Positions 6,569 to 12,295 of a stretch of DNA of 12,295 nt are shown here, piece after piece; positions within the stretch are counted from its first letter, which is position 1; the number at the start of each line of letters is the position of its first letter. A program made the position numbers and the translations under genes. The notes beneath the pieces were generated by a model. It was not told the origin of the DNA. It saw nothing but the letters and a program-made list of their open reading frames with translations, and did not search any database. The DNA comes from Pseudomonadota bacterium (GTDB taxonomy: Bacteria; Desulfobacterota; BSN033; WVXP01; G020346125), in contig DAOVGJ010000073.1 in NCBI GenBank assembly GCA_030672465.1, positions 1 to 12,295 of the forward strand. The letters run 5' to 3'.

Positions 6569-6958
6569 TCAAAAAATTTTCGCCATGCGCCAGAAGCTTT
6601 CTGCCATTTGATCTAATGGCCTAATCTTTTTGTCTTTCATTTGCACCTGCCATTTCCATTTTTCTAATTTCCCTTCAATGTAGGAAAAAAAGACGAGATA
6701 AGTTGCATCCTCAAGTTGAATGGAATACCATCCTCGAATACTAACCCCAAGCTCGGAACGAGGTTTCTTATAGATCATATAGAGGGTGATCAAAGACGAG
6801 ATAGTTTCTTTCCCTCCTAAGTCTTTTCCGTATTCCTGGACCATCTTTATGGCTTGAGTTTCAGCATCTTCGGCGATGCTAAAGCAAGATAATAAGGATA
6901 TCAAGATTAAAAAAAAAGAGGCGAACAAGCCTGCCCTATGGGTGTTATGGAAGAGCAT
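6569..6958 (-). CDS. Small predicted secreted protein or lipoprotein, unknown function
   Basis: I do not recognise this 129-residue protein. A hydrophobic N-terminal segment (GLFASFFLILISLLSC, residues 10-25) preceded by basic residues is a clear signal sequence. LLSC with Cys25 resembles a lipobox, though Leu at -2 is less usual. The rest is soluble, Lys/Trp-containing and mixed charge, without repeats. The start chosen is ATG 6958, because GAGG lies six bases upstream and the signal peptide starts there. The reading frame stays open to 7132, but that extension is antisense-free overlap with the preceding hydrolase gene and shows no signal architecture. The gene overlaps the hydrolase by 14 bp, implying translational coupling, and the binding-protein gene follows. 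It may be an accessory envelope protein of the transporter, which is only inference from position. Confidence 0.7.
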   Translation of the reverse strand: MLFHNTHRAGLFASFFLILISLLSCFSIAEDAETQAIKMVQEYGKDLGGKETISSLITLYMIYKKPRSELGVSIRGWYSIQLEDATYLVFFSYIEGKLEKWKWQVQMKDKKIRPLDQMAESFWRMAKIF

Positions 6959-7568
6959 CAAGGACCTCATCGGAAGCCATTGCCATCCCGAACCCATGAA
7001 TAACATTTCTGAATGTTGCCAAATGCGATTCTTCATTCCAAGCTTTGCAACAATCCTCAACCAATACACAGTGATAGTCACGAAAAAATGCATCACGGAT
7101 AGAGGATTCCACACAGATGTTTGTTGCAACACCGGTAAAAAAAAGAGTCAAGGCATTGAGGCATCTCAAAACAACATCCATATTGGTGCTGTAAAAGGCC
7201 GAATAGCGGGGTTTTTCCACGATAAAGTCATTCTTGAACGGTTTTAGCTCATCTATAATGTTTCCCCCCCAAGTGTTCTTTCGCAACCCCTCTTTGAGCA
7301 GAAATGGTCGCGCTTTAACATAGACACCGGCATCTCGACCCTGATCGTCTATCAAATATTTGCAGAAGACAATGGGGATTTCTTTTTTTCTCATCTCCGT
7401 CAGAAAATGTTGTAGTCTGGGAATCATTTCCCTGATGCCAGCAACCTGGAACGTGTGGGGATCGTTACGATGATATGCCCCATCATGATGACAGAAATCG
7501 TTCTGCATGTCAATTACGAGGACGACGGGATGTGAAAAATCAAATGAATATCTATTTTCCCATTTCAT
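6945..7568 (-). CDS. Isochorismatase-family cysteine hydrolase (amidohydrolase-like)
   Basis: A 207-residue cytoplasmic hydrolase with the complete catalytic triad of the family: Asp20 in VLVIDMQNDF, Lys119 in VEKPRYSAF, and nucleophile Cys152 in GVATNICVESS, with the cis-peptide VAT ahead of it. Family members cleave C-N bonds of small amides (nicotinamide, N-carbamoylsarcosine, ureidoacrylate, biuret) or the vinyl ether of isochorismate. The KPRYSAF and TNICVESS pattern looks closer to the amidohydrolase side (RutB/biuret-hydrolase-like), but this is not decisive. The start ATG 7568 has GGAGG seven bases upstream. The gene begins 3 bases after livF and overlaps the next gene by 14 bp, so it is certainly in the transporter operon. 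The likely role is to hydrolyse the imported compound. Confidence 0.88.
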   Translation of the reverse strand: MKWENRYSFDFSHPVVLVIDMQNDFCHHDGAYHRNDPHTFQVAGIREMIPRLQHFLTEMRKKEIPIVFCKYLIDDQGRDAGVYVKARPFLLKEGLRKNTWGGNIIDELKPFKNDFIVEKPRYSAFYSTNMDVVLRCLNALTLFFTGVATNICVESSIRDAFFRDYHCVLVEDCCKAWNEESHLATFRNVIHGFGMAMASDEVLDALP

Positions 7569-7571
7569 GAA

Positions 7572-8279
7572 TTATCCTCCAAGATACGCTTTTTTTACCA
7601 GGACATTATTTAATAGGGCAGAACAGGTGTCGTGAATGACCACTTTGCCGGTCTCCAGGACATATCCCCGTTTTGCAAATTTCAATGCTAAATTCGCGTT
7701 CTGCTCGACCAAAAGAATTGACGTCCCTTCTTGGTGAATATTGGTGATGATCTCGAATATTTCCTTAACCAGTAAAGGAGAAAGACCCATGGAGGGCTCA
7801 TCAAGGAGTAAGAGCCTAGGGGCGGCCATCAGGGACCTTCCAATTGCCAACATTTGTTGTTCTCCGCCGCTCAGGCTTCCAGCGTATTGATTTTTCCGGT
7901 CCTTTAGTATTGGAAAGTGATGATATACAAAGTCCAATTGTTCCTCCATATCCCCTTTGTTTGGTAACGATATCGTTCCGAGTTCCAAATTCTCGAACAC
8001 CGTCATCTTAGGAAAGATTTTTCTCCCCTCTGGACAGTGGGCGATCCCGAGTTTGGCAATATGGGAGCTCTGTAGGCGGTCAATTCTTTGCCCCATAAAT
8101 TCAATGGTTCCCTTGCGTGGCCGCAATAGTCCGGATATTGTTTTTAGGGTAGTAGTTTTTCCGGCTCCATTTGCGCCTATGAGTGTGACGATCTCTCCCT
8201 TATCCAGCTCAACAGAAATCCCCTTAAGGGCCTTGACATTTCCATAAAATGTTTCAATATCGCAAATCCGCAGCATCAT
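7572..8279 (-). CDS. livF: HAAT-family ABC transporter ATPase LivF
   Basis: A 235-residue ATP-binding subunit, the normal length for LivF, coupling ATP hydrolysis to import on the cytoplasmic side. Walker A is GANGAGKT (35-42), the ABC signature LSGGEQQ (136-142) and Walker B LLLLDEPS (156-163). The LivF-typical PEGRKIFPKMTVFENL segment (about 83-98) replaces a standard Q-loop. The switch position is LVEQNA rather than a histidine, as usual for this subunit. The ATG at 8279 overlaps the livG stop by 4 bp (ATGA). A second ATG follows directly, and either could be used. It pairs with LivG as the other nucleotide-binding half. The substrate cannot be derived from it. Confidence 0.93.
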   Translation of the reverse strand: MMLRICDIETFYGNVKALKGISVELDKGEIVTLIGANGAGKTTTLKTISGLLRPRKGTIEFMGQRIDRLQSSHIAKLGIAHCPEGRKIFPKMTVFENLELGTISLPNKGDMEEQLDFVYHHFPILKDRKNQYAGSLSGGEQQMLAIGRSLMAAPRLLLLDEPSMGLSPLLVKEIFEIITNIHQEGTSILLVEQNANLALKFAKRGYVLETGKVVIHDTCSALLNNVLVKKAYLGG

Positions 8280-9037
8280 GAGAGTTCTTCCCCCAAATAG
8301 ACTTCAATCACTTTCTTATTCTCCCTTATTTCGGCGGGTGTCCCTTCGGCAATCTTTTTCCCAAAGTCGAACACCACAATGCGATCCGAGATGTTCATCA
8401 CAACATTCATGTCATGTTCTACCAGGGTTAGGGTGGTACCCCGATCCCGAATCTTTTTGATTAGGGTCATGATGTTCATCGTTTCTTCTGGGTTCATTCC
8501 GATGGAAGGTTCATCTAAAAGAAGTAGGTCGGGCTCCGTTGCCAAGGCGATGGCTATTTCAAGCTTCCGCTGATCCCCGTAAGGCAGGCTCTTACACACA
8601 AGGTCTTGCTCTTCGGTCATGTCCATAAATTCCAAAATTTCCAATGCCTTTTGCCTTGTCGCCCTTTCCTCTTCCCTCATTTGTTGAGTTCGAAAAACAG
8701 AAGCGAACAAATCCGATTGTGTCTTCAGATGCCGACCAATCATAATGCTTTGCAACACTGATACCTGAGAGAAAATTTTGGTTGTTTGGAAGGTGCGAAC
8801 GATTCCTTTCGCCGCGACATCATATGGGGCCAATCCCGTAATCTCTTCACCGCGATAAAAAACGCGGCCCTGGTCACAGGGAAAAATTCCTGTAAGCAAA
8901 TTGAAAAACGTGGTCTTTCCAGCCCCATTGGGACCGATGATGCTTAAAATCTCTCCTTCATTAATCACCACATCCACATGATTAATAGCGATCAACCCTT
9001 TAAAATTTTTGACTAATCCCACCGTCTCAAGCAGCAT
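8276..9037 (-). CDS. livG: HAAT-family ABC transporter ATPase LivG
   Basis: A 253-residue ATP-binding subunit. Walker A is GPNGAGKT (35-42), the Q-loop glutamine is in RTFQTTKIF (Gln84), the signature is the LivG-type LPYGDQRK (151-158), Walker B is LLLLDEPSIGMNPEE (171-185), and the switch His208 is in LVEHDM. The GMNPEE extension after Walker B and the C-terminal EVYLGEE ending mark LivG as opposed to LivF. The start ATG 9037 is 10 bases past the livM stop, with an AAAGGA ribosome binding site just upstream. Its stop overlaps the livF start. All catalytic residues are present, so it should be functional. Confidence 0.93.
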   Translation of the reverse strand: MLLETVGLVKNFKGLIAINHVDVVINEGEILSIIGPNGAGKTTFFNLLTGIFPCDQGRVFYRGEEITGLAPYDVAAKGIVRTFQTTKIFSQVSVLQSIMIGRHLKTQSDLFASVFRTQQMREEERATRQKALEILEFMDMTEEQDLVCKSLPYGDQRKLEIAIALATEPDLLLLDEPSIGMNPEETMNIMTLIKKIRDRGTTLTLVEHDMNVVMNISDRIVVFDFGKKIAEGTPAEIRENKKVIEVYLGEELS

Positions 9038-9047
9038 GTTTTCCTTT

Positions 9048-10028
9048 CTATCTCCTTTGCCTTTGTAAAACCAATGGACCTAGCCTATCCTTGATCGTGC
9101 CTACAATTCCCTCGGGCATGAAAATGATGGCAAATACGAGGATTGCCCCATAGATAACCATACGGTATTCAGCGATGGCCCGCAGGATTTCGGGGAGCAA
9201 CGTGATCAGGAAAGCTCCCAAGATTGGACCCAAAATACTATTACTTCCTCCGATGATGACCATCAACACGATATTAATGGATTGCGCAACATCAAAAGTA
9301 ACCGGGCTAATGAAAAGAAAGTAATGGGCGTACAGGCACCCGGCCAATCCGGCCATGGCTGAGGCAACTACGAATGCCATTCTCTTATAACGCATGGCAT
9401 TGATTCCGATGGATTTGGCCAGCACTTCATCCTCCCGAATGGCAACGAAAGCCCTACCTACACGGGAATAAACGATTCGATAGATAATGATGATGGCTAG
9501 AAAAACAAAGAGGAGGATCAGGTAATAGAAGGCTCGTCGATCATAGAAATCTATGGTAAATAACTTAGGAATGGTTATAGGGTCCGGGGGCTTGATCCCG
9601 GGTAATCCCATAGCACCTCGGGTCAGCCACTCAAGGTTATTGATCACTAATCGGGTGATCTCGCCAAATGCTAGGGTGGTGATGGCGAAAAAAGGTCCTT
9701 TCAGCTTGAGGGAGGGATATCCCACCAATAAGCCGGCAAAAGCTGTAAGCGTGACTGCTAAGGGAAGGGTGATCCAGAAGGAAAGCCCTAGATCTTTCGT
9801 AATCAAAGCAGAAGTATAAGCCCCAATTGCAAAAAAGGCCGCATGTCCCAAACTGAGTTCCCCGATAAATCCCACAATGAGACCCAGGGAGAGGGCTAAA
9901 ATCATGTATATGTAGGTAATATTAACAAGGTGTAAATGGTAGCTCTCCGTTACCACCATTGGGATAAGAAGACTCGCAATGGTGATGCACAAGAGTGTAA
10001 ATTTCCAACCTCTGCTCTTTTCCATCAT
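9048..10028 (-). CDS. livM: HAAT-family ABC transporter permease LivM
   Basis: A 326-residue polytopic inner-membrane permease of the BPD_transp_2 family, with about eight to ten hydrophobic helices. Family landmarks are LSLGLIVGFIGELSLGHAAF (about 46-65), which corresponds to the conserved GxxSLGHAAF region, the cytoplasmic EAA-like loop around VGRAFVAIREDEVLAKSIGI (about 198-217), and the GGSNSILGPILGA loop near the C-terminus. The first ATG (10028) overlaps the livH stop by 4 bp. GGAGG at 10030-10034 is only one base from it but four from the directly following ATG at 10025, so the second ATG may be the true start. It would form the translocation pore with LivH. Confidence 0.92.
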   Translation of the reverse strand: MMEKSRGWKFTLLCITIASLLIPMVVTESYHLHLVNITYIYMILALSLGLIVGFIGELSLGHAAFFAIGAYTSALITKDLGLSFWITLPLAVTLTAFAGLLVGYPSLKLKGPFFAITTLAFGEITRLVINNLEWLTRGAMGLPGIKPPDPITIPKLFTIDFYDRRAFYYLILLFVFLAIIIIYRIVYSRVGRAFVAIREDEVLAKSIGINAMRYKRMAFVVASAMAGLAGCLYAHYFLFISPVTFDVAQSINIVLMVIIGGSNSILGPILGAFLITLLPEILRAIAEYRMVIYGAILVFAIIFMPEGIVGTIKDRLGPLVLQRQRR

Positions 10029-10894
10029 GCCTCCACTTGCCCAAATAGGCCAGAAGGCCGAAATAGCAACACGAGAATGAGGATGGCGAAGCCGGTGACA
10101 TCCATATAGGCAGAGGAGACAAATCCCCCCATAAGGCTCTCTGTCACGCCAAGTAAGAAACCAGCCATTATCGCGCCTAAAATACTCCCCAGACCCCCGA
10201 CGATAACGATTATAAAAGCTTTCAGCACGGGGATAATTCCCATTGTCGGATTAACAAAAAAAATCCCGCCGATTAATGAACCGGCAGCCGCAGCCAAAGC
10301 GCATCCAACACCAAAGGTCACCCAGAAAACCTTGTCGATATCGATCCCGATAAGGGCCGCACCCTCCGGTTCCTGAGCTGTTGCCCGCATACATTTACCT
10401 ATGGTTGTTTTCTGGATGAAGTAGTAAAGGAAAATAAGAAGGATGACAGCCACAATGATAACCAGCAGCCGCTGCATCGTAATAGAAATTCCAAAAAACT
10501 CGATGACTCGAGCGCTGTAAGGAGAAGGAATCTTTCTGGGATCTGGCCCCCAAATCAGCAAGGCCAGGTTTTGCAAGAATATGGAGAGACCAAGTGAGAC
10601 TAGTAACGTATTCAGTAGGGGCGTGTTCCTCAGGGGTTTGAAGGTGACCTTCTCAATCGCGATACCGATGATGGCGATGGCAATCATGGCGAAGCCTATA
10701 GCTAGGAGGTAAGGAATCCCTAGGGAGTCACAGAAATAAAAAGTCAAGAACGCCCCAAGCATATAAATCTCGCCATGCGCAAAGTTCATGATGTCCATAA
10801 TTCCAAATATCATGGTCAAACCTAAAGCGGTCAGCGCATAAATAGAACCGGCGACCAACCCGTTAATAATTTGCTGCAATACTATCAGTATCAA
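10025..10894 (-). CDS. livH: HAAT-family ABC transporter permease LivH
   Basis: A 289-residue integral membrane permease. The N-terminus QQIINGLVAGSIYALTALGL and the following MDIMNFAHGEIYMLGA are diagnostic for LivH. The cytoplasmic loop GKCMRATAQEPEGAALIGID and the GGLGSILGAIMAGFLLG segment near the C-terminus also match the family. The start codon is TTG (10892-10894): AAAGGAG lies five bases upstream and the homologous start MxxxLQQIINGL fits, while the next ATG is far inside the protein. It is the first gene of the minus-strand operon; its leader carries a promoter and a stem-loop. A TTG start may limit its translation. Confidence 0.92.
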   Translation of the reverse strand: MILIVLQQIINGLVAGSIYALTALGLTMIFGIMDIMNFAHGEIYMLGAFLTFYFCDSLGIPYLLAIGFAMIAIAIIGIAIEKVTFKPLRNTPLLNTLLVSLGLSIFLQNLALLIWGPDPRKIPSPYSARVIEFFGISITMQRLLVIIVAVILLIFLYYFIQKTTIGKCMRATAQEPEGAALIGIDIDKVFWVTFGVGCALAAAAGSLIGGIFFVNPTMGIIPVLKAFIIVIVGGLGSILGAIMAGFLLGVTESLMGGFVSSAYMDVTGFAILILVLLFRPSGLFGQVEA

Positions 10895-10937
10895 ATTTAC
10901 TCCTTTCTTGCATCAAACTAGTATGTCCGAAGAGTCA

Positions 10938-10997
10938 ACCTTTTTCCCGACCTCAGTCTCCCAGGCTAACCTGAGGGAATTGATCGTGGAAAAAGGT
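10938..10997 (-). promoter_or_regulatory. Nested stem-loop in the livH leader (possible attenuator or RNA switch)
   Basis: ACCTTTTTCC (10938-10947) pairs perfectly with GGAAAAAGGT (10988-10997). Inside it CCTCAG (10951-10956) pairs with CTGAGG (10971-10976). The structure lies about 44 bases before the TTG start and within the predicted transcript. I do not recognise a known riboswitch. It could act in attenuation, protein binding or mRNA stability; the pairing is visible, the role is inferred. Confidence 0.4.
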
Positions 10998-11019
10998 CAA
11001 TGAAGATAAACGGGCTGAT

Positions 11020-11048
11020 TTTTTATCATGTTTGAAAAGCAAAATCAA
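11020..11048 (-). promoter_or_regulatory. livH: Candidate sigma-70-type promoter of the liv-type operon
   Basis: On the minus strand: TTGATT (-35, 11043-11048), a 17-base spacer, TAAAAA (-10, 11020-11025; 4 of 6 to consensus). The transcript would start near 11012 and carry a leader of about 118 nt. A second possible site further upstream has a perfect TTGACA (11119-11124) but a weak -10 (TAAGCA, 11096-11101), also at 17 bases. Confidence 0.45.
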
Positions 11049-11563
11049 GGGGAAAGTCGAAAAACATGGATTACTTCCCGACGGAGAACAAAACCTGCTT
11101 ATCAGATTGGTAAAATCTTGTCAACAACAATCTTCATTAATGTTCTAAACAATAGAGCACCTTAGGGACGCCCTTTAGAGGGTGCGAATCTGTTCCCCGG
11201 ATGGCAGCGGAAAACCCCAGGGGAAACGGCTGGTGAAAGGAGATTTCAAGGGGGCGATGTTTATGAATGGGCTCAGAAGGAGAAGGAAGAGGGCTAAATG
11301 AATCCTTTCTGTCCATGGGCTATTCTGCTGATATGGGTTTGAATTAATGTAATTCAACTAGGCGACAGCGGAGCACCTCCTAAACGAGAATGGTAAGTCG
11401 GAAAGGCACCTTAGGATAAATATCCTTCTTTGACCAAGACGGAGTACCCCAGAAATTTCGTAATGTTCGCTCCACGGGCATTTCTCAGTGTGAGCTACTT
11501 GGTTGATGTATCAGCACATCCACAGATAATGGGGTGAAGTAATAAATTCGAATTTTGCTCTTA
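11049..11563. other. Gene-free stretch upstream of the liv operon
   Basis: I recognise no gene or known RNA here. The 10-mer GCACCTTAGG occurs twice in the same orientation (11157-11166 and 11406-11415, 249 bases apart). Around 11157-11185, GCACCTT and AGGGTGC can form a 7-bp stem with one G-T pair. AGGATA-AA-TATCCT at 11413-11426 is a small palindrome. A minus-strand open frame (11175-11357) and a short plus-strand frame ending near 11297 have no homology that I recognise. The stretch may be decayed sequence. Confidence 0.5.
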
Positions 11564-11599
11564 TTTTCAGTGGTTCCAAATTTAGGCGGTGGATTTTGG
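11564..11599 (+). repeat. Bipartite intergenic repeat, copy 2
   Basis: TTTTCAGTGG (11564-11573), 8 bases, TTAGGCGGTGGATTTTGG (11582-11599). Both blocks match the minus-strand sequence at 4844-4885 exactly, where the spacer is 14 bases. The copies are in opposite orientation relative to the window. A GGTTT-rich tract follows directly in this copy but not in the other. Confidence 0.6.
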
Positions 11600-11600
11600 T

Positions 11601-11720
11601 ATGAGAAGCTTCTTGGGTTTCTCTGGTTTCTCTGGTTTATTTTGTTTGTTGGGTTTATTTGGTTTCTTTGGTTATTTGAGTTTCTGGAGTCTATTGAGTC
11701 TCTTGAGTTTTTTGGTTCTC
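11601..11720 (+). repeat. Low-complexity GGTTT-rich tract
   Basis: About 120 bases dominated by GGTTT, CTGGTTT and TTTGGTT units, later shading into GAGT/TTGAGT units, with very little A or C. It is similar in character to 296-331. The plus-strand frame through it would give a Phe/Leu/Trp-rich peptide (FLWFLWF pattern) that looks like a by-product of the repeat rather than a gene. Confidence 0.6.
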
Positions 11721-11867
11721 GCTTTCCCTATCATATTACCCACAGACCAACGTGCGCCACTGCTCTGATTAATTGAAACCCAAATAAACGGAACTGGTAA
11801 AGATAGCCAATAGCAGATTTCATATTGAAGGAAATACCCCTCCCATTGGTCCCAAACCATTGGCAAT

Positions 11868-11883
11868 TGGCACGTTTGTTGCT
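11868..11883 (+). promoter_or_regulatory. Consensus sigma-54 (-24/-12) promoter
   Basis: TGGCACG-TTTG-TTGCT matches the full RpoN consensus TGGCACG-N4-TTGCW, with GG (11869-11870) and GC (11881-11882) separated by exactly ten bases. The predicted start near 11894 gives a leader of about 30 nt to ATG 11924 of the CAP-domain lipoprotein gene, in the right orientation. Just upstream, CCATTGG occurs at 11843 and 11857, and CAATTGG at 11864 overlaps the -24 box. These could bind a regulator, although sigma-54 activators often bind further upstream. Confidence 0.82.
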
Positions 11884-11923
11884 CCTCGATAGCCTCACGG
11901 TATCAGAACTTTTGCCCGTCTCC

Positions 11924-12295
11924 ATGAATGACCTAAGACGTCGTGCTCTCATTCTTGTTTGCATTGCTCTTGTTGGTTGTAGTATTTCAGACAAGATTAT
12001 AGAACAGAAAGCAATATCGACGGAATCACTGCAATTGGAGCAAGAAGTCCACCGGCTCATCAACCAATACCGTATATCTAAAAATCTACCTCCCCTGACT
12101 ACCAATGAGATAATAACCCGACCAGCACGAATTCACAGTCGCGCAATGGCAAAAGAGAAAGTAACGTTCGGCCATGATGGGTTTGGTAAAAGAGTCAAAA
12201 GGATTTCAAGATTTCTCCCGTATAGAACCGCTGCTGAAAATGTTACCTATAACAAGGGGTGCTCCAATTGTGCACGACAGGCTGTTCAAGCCTGG
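11924..12295 (+). CDS. CAP-domain (SCP/PR1/YkwD-like) lipoprotein, 5' part
   Basis: An open frame of 124 codons runs off the right edge. Residues 1-19 (MNDLRRRALILVCIALVGC) form a lipoprotein signal with the lipobox LVGC. Ser at +2 predicts the outer membrane in a Gram-negative cell. From about residue 37 a CAP domain begins: EVHRLINQYR, then ARIHSRAMA with His71-Ser72, GHDGFGKR with His84, and AAENV with Glu105, in the family order. His71 and Glu105 occupy the positions of the conserved CAP cavity residues. The domain is cut off in the helix around QAVQAW. CAP proteins are secreted or surface proteins of varied and mostly unknown function in bacteria. No good Shine-Dalgarno sequence precedes ATG 11924; an in-frame TTG lies at 11912. 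A consensus sigma-54 promoter sits 41 bases upstream. Confidence 0.82.
   Translation, partial: MNDLRRRALILVCIALVGCSISDKIIEQKAISTESLQLEQEVHRLINQYRISKNLPPLTTNEIITRPARIHSRAMAKEKVTFGHDGFGKRVKRISRFLPYRTAAENVTYNKGCSNCARQAVQAW

Noticed and set aside
6959..7132. N-terminal extension of the small secreted protein
   Set aside because: It lies wholly inside the hydrolase gene and would hide the signal sequence; GAGG six bases before ATG 6958 supports the shorter form.
11175..11357. Minus-strand open frame of 60 codons in the right intergenic region
   Set aside because: No family recognised, no good ribosome binding site, and proline/leucine-rich composition typical of spurious translation.
11555..11776. 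Plus-strand open frame with FLWFLWF-type sequence
   Set aside because: The composition is explained by the GGTTT low-complexity tract and the frame begins inside a dispersed repeat.
11731..12105. Minus-strand open frame of 124 codons
   Set aside because: It is antisense to the CAP lipoprotein gene and its sigma-54 promoter; the plus strand has clear domain motifs and a lipobox.

Overview
The window looks like a Gram-negative, probably deltaproteobacterial (Desulfobacterota-like) chromosome segment. This rests on a complete branched-chain amino acid type (HAAT) ABC transporter cluster, a lipoprotein gene behind a textbook sigma-54 promoter, two signal-bearing radical SAM proteins, a REP-associated tyrosine transposase (RAYT), and low-complexity GGTT and GGTGCTGC intergenic tracts. 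The taxonomic placement is inference; no rRNA or marker gene is present.

Left part (1-4744): the N-terminus of a LysE-family exporter runs off the left edge on the minus strand. A divergent 12-helix MFS transporter follows (449-1624), then a RAYT transposase bracketed by two inverted copies of a 16-bp sequence containing the palindrome GTGCCAGGCAC. Immediately after the right copy starts an AmmeMemoRadiSam-type radical SAM enzyme (2401-3528). It is convergent with a second radical SAM protein of the PflX/COG1313 type (3692-4744, minus). Both carry four N-terminal cysteines, a CxxxCxxC cluster and a Tat-like or hydrophobic leader, which is unexpected for radical SAM enzymes.

Middle part (4745-11050): a minus-strand gene cluster read from right to left: livH, livM, livG, livF, an isochorismatase-family cysteine hydrolase, a small predicted secreted protein, and the periplasmic binding protein. 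Gene junctions are tight (4-bp overlaps, a 3-nt gap, a 14-bp overlap) up to the binding protein. That gene has its own 168-bp leader with a 41-bp-spaced direct repeat and ends in a 13-bp terminator-like hairpin. The livH leader holds a candidate promoter and a large nested stem-loop. Together these suggest uptake of an amide- or amino-acid-like compound and its hydrolysis in the cytoplasm.

Right part (11050-12295): about 0.9 kb without a recognisable gene. It contains a second copy of a bipartite intergenic repeat also found at 4844-4885, and a GGTTT-rich tract. A consensus sigma-54 promoter (11868-11883) then precedes a CAP-domain (SCP/PR1/YkwD-like) lipoprotein gene cut by the right edge.

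No tRNA, rRNA, CRISPR array or origin was seen. No completely new multi-gene system could be demonstrated. The strongest second-look items are the sigma-54-driven CAP lipoprotein, the RAYT element with its inverted palindromes at the start of the radical SAM gene, and the pair of apparently exported radical SAM proteins.
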